64,000 nt of DNA from Niastella koreensis GR20-10 (lineage in GTDB: Bacteria > Bacteroidota > Bacteroidia > Chitinophagales > Chitinophagaceae): contig NC_016609.1 in assembly GCF_000246855.1 (NCBI RefSeq), forward strand, positions 3,658,001 through 3,722,000. Direction: 5' to 3'. The position numbers and the translations under genes are program-made. Position 1 is the first letter of the stretch; every line of letters starts with the position of its first letter. Positions 1-8,319 of this stretch are shown here, in pieces. A model generated the notes under the pieces. That model was not told where the DNA came from. It searched no databases and worked only from the letters and a program-made list of their open reading frames with translations.

Positions 1-2657
1 AGTTCTTTGTGAACAACATGGGCACCTCCTTCTTCGTAGGGTTTGCAACCTACTTCGTACTGCTCGCCGGCTTACTGATCCTTGGTACCAGGTTCACCGA
101 AGCGCAGATCCAGAAGTTCACTGGTTTTGCCGTTTGGTTGTCGGCCATCATCTTATTATTCTGTTTCCCTTTCATAAATGGTGTTCTTACTTTTCTTTTA
201 CTGTTGGCAGGCCTGGGAGTTATCATTGGCTTCTGCTACTATTTAAAAAAGGACATCCTTTCGTTTTTGAAGATCGGTGTTTGGTCTACCATCTTCCTCA
301 TTCTGGGTTATTCAACGTATTTCACTACCCTGGTGCGTTCTTCAGCCAACCCATCGGTAGATATGTACAATGTTGACAACCCGGTGAGCCTGGTAGGTTA
401 CCTGAGCCGTGAACAATATGGCGACTGGCCCATTTTGTACGGTCCTGACTATGTTTACCGCTCGCCTTTTGTTACTACCGGCGATCTGTACGTAAAAGGC
501 GAAGAAAACGGAAAAGACAAATACGTTGCGGCCGGTAAAACCCGCAAACAGGATTTCAGCGCCAGCCCGTCTGAAGAAGAAAAACAACAAATTGCAGAAC
601 AACATAAATGGGATCCTGAAAAGACTGAGAAGATAGGACCGCACATTTTCCCGCGGATGTGGGACAATGGCAATGAGCGAAACCAGGAGTACGTGTATCA
701 GACTTTTAGCGGCATGAGCGGCGACGGCCCTCCCACCTTCATCAACAACATTCACTACTTCCTCGACTACCAGTTCCGCTGGATGTACTGGCGTTATTTC
801 ATGTGGAATTTTGCCGGTAAACAAAACGACCTGCAGGGCTTTGGCAACCGCCGTGACGGTAACTGGAACAGTGGTATCAACTTTATAGACAAAGGTATCT
901 TTGGCCACAGTACGCCTGCCGAGCTGCCCGATACAGCCGGTTCTACGAACAAGGCCAATAACAAATTATTCTTCCTGCCATTTATATTGGGTGTTATAGG
1001 ATTTATCTTTCAGTTGAACCGCAACAAACGCGACTGGCTGATCAGCTTCCTGTTATTCTTCTTTACCGGAATGGCCATCGTGATCTACCTGAACCAAAGC
1101 GGTCAGCAACCACGTGAACGAGACTACGCCTACGTTGGCTCCTTCTACGCATTTGCTATCTGGATTGGCCTGGGTGTTATTTGGGTGAAAGAACAACTGA
1201 GCCGCTACCTGAAAGGTGGCGCTACTGCAGAATATGCGGCCCTGGGTATTTGCTTACTGGCCGTACCAGTGTTGATGGCTTCGCAGGAGTGGGACGACCA
1301 CGACCGCAGCAAGAAAACCCTGGCCCGCGACATTGGTAAGGATTACCTGGAAAGCTGCGCCAAGGATGGTATCCTGATCTCCTTTGGAGATAACGATACT
1401 TATCCATTGTGGTATTCCCAGGAAGTGGAGAAGATCCGTCCTGACCTGCGCGTAATTAACTACAGCCTGTTGGGTACCGACTGGTACATCAATGAGCTGC
1501 GTTATAAAGTAAACGAAAGCGCGCCTACCGACGTGATCTTTACGCCGCAACAAATTGAAGGGGATAAACGCAATGTGGTATTCACACCAGCCTACCTCAG
1601 CCACGGCAACGGGCAATTGCTGGCAGGATACGATCAGAGCAAATACTACAACCTGTACGACATCCTGAAAAATGTTACCGCCAGCGATGATCCTAAAAAT
1701 ACGGTTCAGTTTAATGATGAGGACATGGGTAACATTATTCCGGCAAGCAAATTGAGTGTACCTGTAGATGTGGAATGGGCGAAAAAGAATATACCGCTGA
1801 ATCCCGGCGACAGCGTGGTAAGCGAACTGAAACTCGACATCAAACGTCAGTATCTGCAAAAGAACGACCTGGCTGTACTGGCCATTATTGCCGGCAACAA
1901 ATGGAAACGTCCTATTTACTTCACTTCTACACAGGAGTTGGAAGATCTGGGTCTGGAAAAATATGTTCGCATGGAAGGGCTCTCCTACCGCCTGGTACCT
2001 GTTGAAGGCACCAGCGTGGAACTGGATGTATCCTACAAAAACCTCACAGAGAAATTTGCTTATGGCAATGCTGCCAAACCACATGTTTACTTTGATGAGG
2101 AAAACCGCCGCCATTTGAACAGCATTCGCCAGGCGCATGCGTTCCTGGGTATGGCGCTGGTTGATGCCGGTAAAATGGATTCAGCCCGTAAAGAATTGCG
2201 CAAATACGATAACTCGGTGCTGGAAAGCAACATCCCATACGGTATGACTTCAAACCGTGGCAACTTCCACAACCGCGTTACCATGACGTACCTGTATGCT
2301 GCTTACCGCAGCGGCGACCAGGAGCTGGCCCAAAAGGTTAGCAAGTCGGTTAAAACTGACCTGGAACAACAAATGAAATACTATCGTTCGTTGGGCGATG
2401 AAAGTATGACCAATGAAAACCTGGCCATCAACGCAGCCAATTACATGAAAGATGTAAATGCGCCGGTTATGTTGTCAGAAAAACAGATGGTATTTGTACA
2501 GGACATCGTATCGAGCTACCAGATGCTGATGCAAATGTCTGACTGGGAAAAACAATTTGGCGGTAAAACCGGCAACGGCAAAGGCGGTGTTGAAAACGCG
2601 CCTGCTGAATTAAATGCAGCCGATTCACAAAAAGCAGTGGATACAACAAAGCCGTAG
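1..2657 (+). CDS. DUF2723 membrane protein, 5' end outside window
   Basis: The reading frame is open to the left edge, so the gene is cut by the window; 882+ residues are visible and whole family members usually exceed 1000. The visible part has several hydrophobic membrane segments (about residues 10-110, 320-360 and 370-430), then a long hydrophilic C-terminal half with a helical, TPR-like end. The segment around residue 365 (QSGQQPRERDYAYVGSF) is typical of Bacteroidota DUF2723 proteins, which are annotated as protein O-mannosyltransferase-like glycosyltransferases of the GT-C type. The substrate is unknown. A strong intrinsic terminator follows 36 nt after the stop, so it ends its transcription unit. 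Family call is firm; the glycosyltransferase role is inferred from family annotation. Confidence 0.85.
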   Translation, partial: FFVNNMGTSFFVGFATYFVLLAGLLILGTRFTEAQIQKFTGFAVWLSAIILLFCFPFINGVLTFLLLLAGLGVIIGFCYYLKKDILSFLKIGVWSTIFLILGYSTYFTTLVRSSANPSVDMYNVDNPVSLVGYLSREQYGDWPILYGPDYVYRSPFVTTGDLYVKGEENGKDKYVAAGKTRKQDFSASPSEEEKQQIAEQHKWDPEKTEKIGPHIFPRMWDNGNERNQEYVYQTFSGMSGDGPPTFINNIHYFLDYQFRWMYWRYFMWNFAGKQNDLQGFGNRRDGNWNSGINFIDKGIFGHSTPAELPDTAGSTNKANNKLFFLPFILGVIGFIFQLNRNKRDWLISFLLFFFTGMAIVIYLNQSGQQPRERDYAYVGSFYAFAIWIGLGVIWVKEQLSRYLKGGATAEYAALGICLLAVPVLMASQEWDDHDRSKKTLARDIGKDYLESCAKDGILISFGDNDTYPLWYSQEVEKIRPDLRVINYSLLGTDWYINELRYKVNESAPTDVIFTPQQIEGDKRNVVFTPAYLSHGNGQLLAGYDQSKYYNLYDILKNVTASDDPKNTVQFNDEDMGNIIPASKLSVPVDVEWAKKNIPLNPGDSVVSELKLDIKRQYLQKNDLAVLAIIAGNKWKRPIYFTSTQELEDLGLEKYVRMEGLSYRLVPVEGTSVELDVSYKNLTEKFAYGNAAKPHVYFDEENRRHLNSIRQAHAFLGMALVDAGKMDSARKELRKYDNSVLESNIPYGMTSNRGNFHNRVTMTYLYAAYRSGDQELAQKVSKSVKTDLEQQMKYYRSLGDESMTNENLAINAANYMKDVNAPVMLSEKQMVFVQDIVSSYQMLMQMSDWEKQFGGKTGNGKGGVENAPAELNAADSQKAVDTTKP

Positions 2658-2692
2658 AAAAGTTTAAACCAACAGATATATTTCAAAAATAT

Positions 2693-2730
2693 AGAGTGCC
2701 TCCCGATAAATCGGGAGGCACTCTTGTTTT
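2693..2730 (+). terminator. Intrinsic terminator after DUF2723 gene
   Basis: A perfect 15-bp inverted repeat (2693-2707 with 2710-2724) with a minimal loop is followed by TTGTTTT. It sits just after the DUF2723 stop codon. Confidence 0.9.
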
Positions 2731-2830
2731 AAGGGCTTTTGCAACAATTGCTGCCGTAGTTTGTTGTAGTGTTAACAAAAATTACATACGTCAATGAATG
2801 AATTTTAATGCTTAAATTGGGTTAGTCCTG

Positions 2831-2862
2831 CGTGCCCGCTGTAGCTTTAGCGAAAGCGGGGC
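2831..2862 (+). repeat. Short GC-rich hairpin, REP-like
   Basis: CCCGCT and AGCGGG arms flank an AT-containing centre with a smaller internal GC/GC pairing. It lies between the terminator at 2693 and the VWA gene and is far more GC-rich than the flanking intergenic DNA. It contains a GTG that would extend the VWA frame upstream, but the encoded residues look like non-coding repeat sequence. Confidence 0.4.
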
Positions 2863-2918
2863 AACCAAAGAATCGTATAAGAAGAACCAATTCATTGTAC
2901 ATTAAAACATTATTAGCA

Positions 2919-4016
2919 GTGATAGGACATCATTTTACCAAATTCGATCCCCGTAAGGAGGGCAAAACGAAATTTGAGCAGTTGCTGGATGTGTTCATGC
3001 AATTGCTTACCTATACCAATGGCGACGTTAGTGAAGCACTGGACTGGATGAACCAGCTCGATAAAGAATATGAGCTTACGAACAACGAGTATGGCATGGG
3101 CGACTTTATAGATGAATTAAAAGAAAAAGGTTACATCCAGGAGAACCAGGTCAGCGGCGAGATCAAAATCACCTCCAAAACCGAACAGGGCATCCGCAAA
3201 AGATCGCTGGAAGAAATATTCGGTAAACTGAAGAAAACCAAAACCGGCGACCACCATACATTCAAACCCGGCGGTGGTGATGAGATCAATCCCGAAACGC
3301 GGCCTTTTCAGTTTGGCGATACCCTGGAGCAGATCGATTTCACCACCAGCATTCGCAATGCGCAGATCAATCACGGCATTGAAAGCTTCAACATGCAGGA
3401 AGATGACCTGGCCATTCGCGAAACCGATTTCAAATCACAAACTTCTACCGTACTGATGATCGATATTTCACACTCGATGATCCTGTATGGCGAAGACCGC
3501 ATTACGCCGGCTAAAAAAGTAGCCATGGCGCTGAGCGAGCTCATCACTACCAAATATCCCAAAGACACCCTGGATATAGTAGTGTTTGGCAACGATGCCT
3601 GGCCTGTTGAAATAAAAGACCTTCCTTATTTACAGGTTGGTCCTTACCATACCAATACGGTAGCCGGTTTGGAAATGGCGATGGATATTTTGCGCCGCCG
3701 CAAAAATCCCAACAAACAGATCTTTATGATCACCGATGGTAAACCCACCTGTTTAAAAATTGGCAAACGCTATTATAAGAACAGCTTTGGGCTCGACCGC
3801 CGCATTACCAATCGTTGTTTGAACCTGGCCGCCCAATGCAAAAAATTAAAAGTGCCAATTACCACTTTTATGATCGCTACAGACCCGTATTTACAACGGT
3901 TTGTACAGGAATTTACGGAGACCAACAGCGGCAAGGCTTTCTTTGCTTCGCTCGACCGGTTGGGCGCCTTTATCTTCCGCGATTTTGAAAATGGAAAAAG
4001 AAAGACGGTTTATTAA
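2919..4016 (+). CDS. VWA-domain protein, partner of AAA ATPase
   Basis: A protein of about 365 aa with an N-terminal helical domain (residues 1-110) and a C-terminal von Willebrand A domain. The MIDAS metal site DxSxS is visible as DISHSM, with a later TDGKPT motif. It is followed 26 nt downstream by a MoxR/ChlI-like ATPase; such pairs resemble ChlD/ChlI and act as ATP-driven metal-inserting or protein-remodelling machines. The frame is open from GTG 2832, but that would start inside a hairpin repeat; GTG 2919 gives the expected start IGHHFTKFDP and is preferred. The target is unknown. Family call is firm, function general. Confidence 0.85.
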   Translation: MIGHHFTKFDPRKEGKTKFEQLLDVFMQLLTYTNGDVSEALDWMNQLDKEYELTNNEYGMGDFIDELKEKGYIQENQVSGEIKITSKTEQGIRKRSLEEIFGKLKKTKTGDHHTFKPGGGDEINPETRPFQFGDTLEQIDFTTSIRNAQINHGIESFNMQEDDLAIRETDFKSQTSTVLMIDISHSMILYGEDRITPAKKVAMALSELITTKYPKDTLDIVVFGNDAWPVEIKDLPYLQVGPYHTNTVAGLEMAMDILRRRKNPNKQIFMITDGKPTCLKIGKRYYKNSFGLDRRITNRCLNLAAQCKKLKVPITTFMIATDPYLQRFVQEFTETNSGKAFFASLDRLGAFIFRDFENGKRKTVY

Positions 4017-4042
4017 AAAAGATCAAGAAACGAACTATTACT

Positions 4043-5563
4043 ATGAGCATACCAAAAATAAAAACCCTGGGCGAACTTAAGAAGAGTGGCTATCAACCAA
4101 AGTCAGTAAAAGATGAGATCAGGAAGAACCTAATTTGCAAATTACAAAAGCAGGAAAGCACCTTTAACGGGATCATAGGCTATGAAGAAACAGTTATACC
4201 CGATGTAGAAAGGGCGCTTCTGTCGCGTCACAACATTTTATTCCTTGGTTTGCGCGGACAGGCAAAAACGCGTATGGCCCGGCAAATGATTGAATTACTC
4301 GATGAATACATCCCGGTGATCGAAGGTACTGAGATCAACGACGATCCGTTGAATCCCATTTCCATCCACGCCAAAGACCTGATTGCGCAATATGGCGACG
4401 ACACTCCCATCCACTGGGTACATCGCAGTGAACGTTATGGCGAAAAGCTCGCAACGCCCGATGTAAGCGTGGCTGACCTTATTGGCGACATTGATCCCAT
4501 TAAAGCAGCTAATTTGCGGTTAAGCTTTGCCGATGAACGCGTGATCCACTATGGTATTATCCCCCGCAGTAACCGCGGCATTTTCGTTATCAACGAAATT
4601 CCCGACTTACAAGCCCGCATCCAGGTAGCTTTGTTCAATATCCTGGAAGAAGGCGATGTACAGATCCGCGGTTTCAAACTGCGCATGCCGTTGGATATCT
4701 TATTTGTATTCACGGCCAACCCGGAAGACTATACCAACCGCGGTTCTATTGTAACCCCGTTGAAAGACCGGATCGAGAGCCAGATCCTGACGCACTATCC
4801 CAAAACCATCGAAACTGCCCTTACGATTACCGAGCAGGAAGCCGATATTTTGAAGGAACAGGAAGCGAAGGTGAAAATGAGCGATCTGATAAAACGACTG
4901 ATCGAGCAGATCTCGTTTGAAGCCCGCTCCAGCGAACTGGTTGATAAGAAAAGCGGCGTATCGGCCCGGTTAAGCATCTCTGCATTTGAAAATGCCGTGA
5001 GCTCTGCCGAGCGCCGTGCATTGATCAATAAAGAAAACAACACGCAGGTATGGATCAGCGATCTGATTGGCCTGATCCCTTCTATTACCGGTAAAATTGA
5101 ACTGGTGTATGAAGGCGAGCAGGAAGGCCCATACCAGGTAGCCATGAACCTGCTCGATAAAGCCATCCGGTCACAATTCATTCAATACTTTCCCAATCCG
5201 GAAACATTGAAGAAGAAACGCAATCAACAGGCAGCCGAAGAAAATCCTTATCGTTCCATCTCAAGCTGGTTCGACAAAGGCAATTCATTAAACCTGTTGT
5301 TCCATACAAAGGACGAAGACAAAATACAGCAGCTGTATAAGGTAGATGGCCTGCATGCACTGGTGAAAAAGTATTTTAAACAGGCCAATGAAAAAGACGC
5401 CGCGCTGTTAATGGAGTTTGTATTACACGGCCTGGCCGCCTTTTCCATGATCAGTAAAAAGATTCTGGAAAGCCGCATCGAGTTCAAAGACCTGATGGGT
5501 TCCATGCTGGGCAATGCCACTTCATTTGGCGAGGAAGAATTAGACAGTGATGATTTTAATTAA
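4043..5563 (+). CDS. MoxR/ChlI-like AAA ATPase
   Basis: 506 aa. A Walker A variant GLRGQAKT lies near residue 70 and a Walker B-like segment FVINEIPDL near residue 185, with Asn in place of the usual first Asp. An arginine-rich sensor region and a helical C-terminal domain follow. It resembles the magnesium-chelatase subunit I branch of AAA+ proteins commonly encoded beside a VWA protein in Bacteroidota. It probably forms a ring ATPase that works with the upstream VWA product; nothing here suggests tetrapyrrole synthesis. A clear terminator follows, so the two genes form a closed unit. Confidence 0.85.
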   Translation: MSIPKIKTLGELKKSGYQPKSVKDEIRKNLICKLQKQESTFNGIIGYEETVIPDVERALLSRHNILFLGLRGQAKTRMARQMIELLDEYIPVIEGTEINDDPLNPISIHAKDLIAQYGDDTPIHWVHRSERYGEKLATPDVSVADLIGDIDPIKAANLRLSFADERVIHYGIIPRSNRGIFVINEIPDLQARIQVALFNILEEGDVQIRGFKLRMPLDILFVFTANPEDYTNRGSIVTPLKDRIESQILTHYPKTIETALTITEQEADILKEQEAKVKMSDLIKRLIEQISFEARSSELVDKKSGVSARLSISAFENAVSSAERRALINKENNTQVWISDLIGLIPSITGKIELVYEGEQEGPYQVAMNLLDKAIRSQFIQYFPNPETLKKKRNQQAAEENPYRSISSWFDKGNSLNLLFHTKDEDKIQQLYKVDGLHALVKKYFKQANEKDAALLMEFVLHGLAAFSMISKKILESRIEFKDLMGSMLGNATSFGEEELDSDDFN

Positions 5564-5589
5564 TGGAGCATATTAAATCTTCAATTATG

Positions 5590-5620
5590 AATGTCGAAGT
5601 GAATCACTTCGACATTTTTA
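5590..5620 (+). terminator. Intrinsic terminator after AAA ATPase
   Basis: A perfect 12-bp stem (5590-5601 with 5605-5616), 3-nt loop, then TTTATTTAA. It lies between the convergent ATPase and murB genes. Its arms end in AAT/ATT, so it may serve both directions. Confidence 0.85.
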
Positions 5621-5641
5621 TTTAATGTATTAACAGCCCCC

Positions 5642-6661
5642 CTATACCACATTCACCTCCCGTTCCAGCTCCACACCAAATTTATCGTGCACGCTTTTCA
5701 TTATGACTGAGCTCAGGTCATAAATATCCTGACCGGTGGCATGACCATAGTTTACCAATACCAGCGCCTGTCTTTCATGCACCCCGGCATCGCCATGGCG
5801 ATAGCCTTTCCAACCGCTTTGTTCTATTAACCAGCCTGCAGCCAGTTTTATAGTACCATCAGTATTGGGATAGCCAACAATGTGAGGGTATTGTTTTTTT
5901 AATTGTTCGTATAGAGCAACGACAACAGATGGGTTTTTGAAAAAGCTGCCGGCATTGCCAATCTTCGCGGGATCGGGCAGCTTGGAAGTGCGGATGTTGA
6001 TCACCGCTTGTGATACCGCCTGTATCGTCAAATCCTGTACGCCCATTCTTTCCAGTTCCTGTTCTATAGCGCCATAACTGGTATTGAATACCGGTTTTTT
6101 ATTCAACCGGTAGGTAACATTTAAAATAACAAACTGGTTGCGGTATTTTCTCTTGAACACGCTTTCGCGGTAGCCAAAGGCGCAATCGCTGGCTTTGAAC
6201 ACATACACCTTTTTGTCGTGGAGATGAAACGCTTCCAGTTCCTCAAAAACCTCTTTGATCTCGACACCATAGGCGCCGATATTCTGCATGGGACTGGCCC
6301 CTACACAACCCGGTATCAGCGACAAATTTTCAACCCCGGCCCAGTTCTGATGCAGGCAAAATTGTACAAATTTATGCCACACCTCCCCTGCGCCGGTCTT
6401 TACATACACCCGGTCTGCGTCTTCTTTTACGACACTCAACCCGGGAATATCGTTTTTTAGCACCAGTCCATTCACATGGTCTTTAAAAAGAATATTACTG
6501 CCGCCACCTAAAATGAGCGGCGCTATTCCCGTATTGGGATTATTTTCGATCAATTCACCCAGTTCATCAACCGAAGTAAAGGCGGCAAAGAACCTGGCTA
6601 CTATGTCAATACCCAGTGTGTTGTATTGCCGGAGCGGAATATTTTGTTGAATTTGCGTCAT
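5642..6661 (-). CDS. murB: UDP-N-acetylenolpyruvoylglucosamine reductase
   Basis: 339 aa, the usual length for type I MurB. It reduces UDP-GlcNAc-enolpyruvate to UDP-MurNAc with NADPH and FAD, an early cytoplasmic step of peptidoglycan synthesis. The FAD-binding motif LILGGGSNIL (about residues 50-60), the GSxP-like loop GCVGASPMQNIGAYG (about 120-134), the GYRES arginine motif and the NAGSFFKNP motif carrying the catalytic serine are all visible; the terminal Glu is present in the last 15 residues. It is divergent from the oxidoreductase at 6684, with only 22 nt between the start codons. Confidence 0.96.
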   Translation of the reverse strand: MTQIQQNIPLRQYNTLGIDIVARFFAAFTSVDELGELIENNPNTGIAPLILGGGSNILFKDHVNGLVLKNDIPGLSVVKEDADRVYVKTGAGEVWHKFVQFCLHQNWAGVENLSLIPGCVGASPMQNIGAYGVEIKEVFEELEAFHLHDKKVYVFKASDCAFGYRESVFKRKYRNQFVILNVTYRLNKKPVFNTSYGAIEQELERMGVQDLTIQAVSQAVINIRTSKLPDPAKIGNAGSFFKNPSVVVALYEQLKKQYPHIVGYPNTDGTIKLAAGWLIEQSGWKGYRHGDAGVHERQALVLVNYGHATGQDIYDLSSVIMKSVHDKFGVELEREVNVV

Positions 6662-6683
6662 CAGCAGGGCAAAATAACAAATT

Positions 6684-7352
6684 ATGCATCGAAAAACCGC
6701 GGTTGTGCTGGGAGCTACCGGATTAATTGGTCAGCACCTGGTACAGGAACTGTTAGAAAATGAATATTTTAACAGAGTCAGACTATTAGTACGAAAACCC
6801 CTAACCATTAACCATCCGAAAATAGACATACAGGTTGTTAATTTTAATGATGAAAAAGACATTGCTGCCAGAATCGATATCGGCGACGTAATATTTTGTT
6901 GCATTGGCACCACCCGCAAAAAAGTAAAAGGCAATAAAACTGAATACCGCAAAGTAGACTACGATATTCCCATCATTACTGCCCGCCTGGGCGTTCAGCA
7001 TGGCTTTAGCCAGTTCCTGCTGGTATCAGCCGTTGGAGCCAATCCCGTTGCCGCTAACTTTTATCTGCAATTAAAAGGCTGTATTGAAGAAGATATTACT
7101 GCACTTCCCTTCGAAAGCATTCATATTTTCCGCCCCTCTCTTTTGCTGGGCAACAGACAGGAATTCCGCCTGGGCGAACGTATTGCACAAGTGGTTGTAA
7201 AGGCCACCTCCTTTTTATTGATTGGGGCCTGGCGCAAATACAAACCCATACAGGCAGCCGATGTTGCCAAATCGATGGTGGCCGCCGCAAACAGGGAAAT
7301 AGCCGGCGTTCATATGTATGAATACGACGAAATGAAAACTTTAATTGGCTAA
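6684..7352 (+). CDS. NAD(P)-binding oxidoreductase, HTATIP2-like
   Basis: 222 aa with an N-terminal Rossmann motif GATGLIGQH (residues 9-17) and the short atypical-SDR layout of the NAD(P)H-binding/HTATIP2 (TIP30-like) family. A CIGTTRKK segment and LLVSAVGA strand are typical of these proteins; a classical YxxxK catalytic pair is not evident. The substrate is unknown. It is transcribed away from murB, with the two promoters necessarily overlapping the opposite coding starts. Confidence 0.75.
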   Translation: MHRKTAVVLGATGLIGQHLVQELLENEYFNRVRLLVRKPLTINHPKIDIQVVNFNDEKDIAARIDIGDVIFCCIGTTRKKVKGNKTEYRKVDYDIPIITARLGVQHGFSQFLLVSAVGANPVAANFYLQLKGCIEEDITALPFESIHIFRPSLLLGNRQEFRLGERIAQVVVKATSFLLIGAWRKYKPIQAADVAKSMVAAANREIAGVHMYEYDEMKTLIG

Positions 7353-7406
7353 GGGTTTACTGCAACATATTAGTTAAAAAACATATTAACATTCGAAATA
7401 TTACGA

Positions 7407-7437
7407 TTGGCCGTGTAAAAAACGGCTATTATATTTG
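7407..7437 (+). promoter_or_regulatory. Bacteroidota-type promoter for gene at 7533
   Basis: A perfect -7 box TATATTTG (7430-7437, consensus TAnnTTTG) is preceded by TTG at 7407-7409 with 20-nt spacing, close to the usual -33/-7 spacing. The start codon is about 95 nt downstream. Confidence 0.55.
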
Positions 7438-7532
7438 AGCGGAAATTAATGTCTAATGCTGTTAGGTATAAACACTTACACATGCGTTAGCGGATTAATC
7501 AGAAATCACATACCCTTCGTAAAACATTAATT

Positions 7533-8246
7533 ATGCAAAAAACGTTCATCCGTTTTTCGGCAACCCTTATGGTGGCCACTTTCCTTTTTTCCTGTCAGAA
7601 AGAAATGTCGAAAAGTGCAAAATCTGATGTAAGCACTGCGACATCCTCCAGCAACACAGTTACCATTGGTTCTACTTGCGGGCAACTGCGCACCTATACC
7701 CAGGGCGGCTGGGGCGCATCACCCGCCGGAAACAATCCAGGCACTTATTTACACGCTAATTTTCAGGGAGCATTTGGCGACACATTAACCGTAGGTTGTT
7801 ATCCCGGTAAATATTATGTGAAGTTGACTTCGGCCCAGGCTGTTACTGATCTGTTGCCAACTGGCGGTCCTGCTGCTGCATTGACAGCGGTTTATACGGA
7901 CCCCGCTTCTATTAAAAATGTACTGGTAGGACAACTGGTTGCCCTGAAATTATCAGTTGGCTTTGATTATGCTGATGCCAATTTTGGCCAGTCAAATGTA
8001 GCGCTGGGGGGTATGATCATTGCCAGCGGAACATTCAAAGGCAATACAGTAGCTGATTTTCTTGCCATTGGTGAGGAAGTACTGGGCGGTTGCAGCAAAG
8101 ATTTCACGCCCGCTCAAATTAATGAAACAGCTACGGCTATCAATGAAAATTTCGACAACGGTTCTACCGATAAAGGCTTTTTGACCTGCCCTACCGGTGG
8201 CGGCAATCCTGGTGGCGGTGGTGGTAACCCACAATTAGCTTTATAA
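7533..8246 (+). CDS. Lipoprotein of unknown function
   Basis: 237 aa. The N-terminus is a lipoprotein signal ending in LFSC, so Cys21 is the probable lipidated residue. The following Ser/Thr/Lys segment is a linker; the central part contains a few Cys and an all-beta-like composition. The last 20 residues are Gly/Asn/Pro-rich. I do not recognise a family. It has its own promoter-like site upstream and a terminator immediately downstream, so it is probably monocistronic and its product membrane-anchored in the periplasm or on the surface. Confidence 0.7.
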   Translation: MQKTFIRFSATLMVATFLFSCQKEMSKSAKSDVSTATSSSNTVTIGSTCGQLRTYTQGGWGASPAGNNPGTYLHANFQGAFGDTLTVGCYPGKYYVKLTSAQAVTDLLPTGGPAAALTAVYTDPASIKNVLVGQLVALKLSVGFDYADANFGQSNVALGGMIIASGTFKGNTVADFLAIGEEVLGGCSKDFTPAQINETATAINENFDNGSTDKGFLTCPTGGGNPGGGGGNPQLAL

Positions 8247-8269
8247 AGTTTAGTTCACTCATAATAATA

Positions 8270-8301
8270 AAGCCCTGACGTTGCAGTCGGGGCTTATTAT
8301 T
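8270..8301 (+). terminator. Bidirectional terminator, lipoprotein gene / priA
   Basis: A 10-bp stem (8270-8279 with 8286-8295, one T-G pair) has a 6-nt loop. TTATTATTTT follows on the plus strand and TTATTATTAT follows on the minus strand. It separates two convergent genes. Confidence 0.8.
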
Positions 8302-8319
8302 TTCAATTCGTTTATTACT

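Noticed and set aside
1254-2138. 294-codon minus-strand frame antisense to the DUF2723 gene
   Set aside because: No domain or signal; shadow of a real gene.
2832-2918. Upstream extension of the VWA gene to GTG 2832
   Set aside because: The first codons fall in a GC-rich hairpin repeat and are not expected in the family; GTG 2919 fits better.
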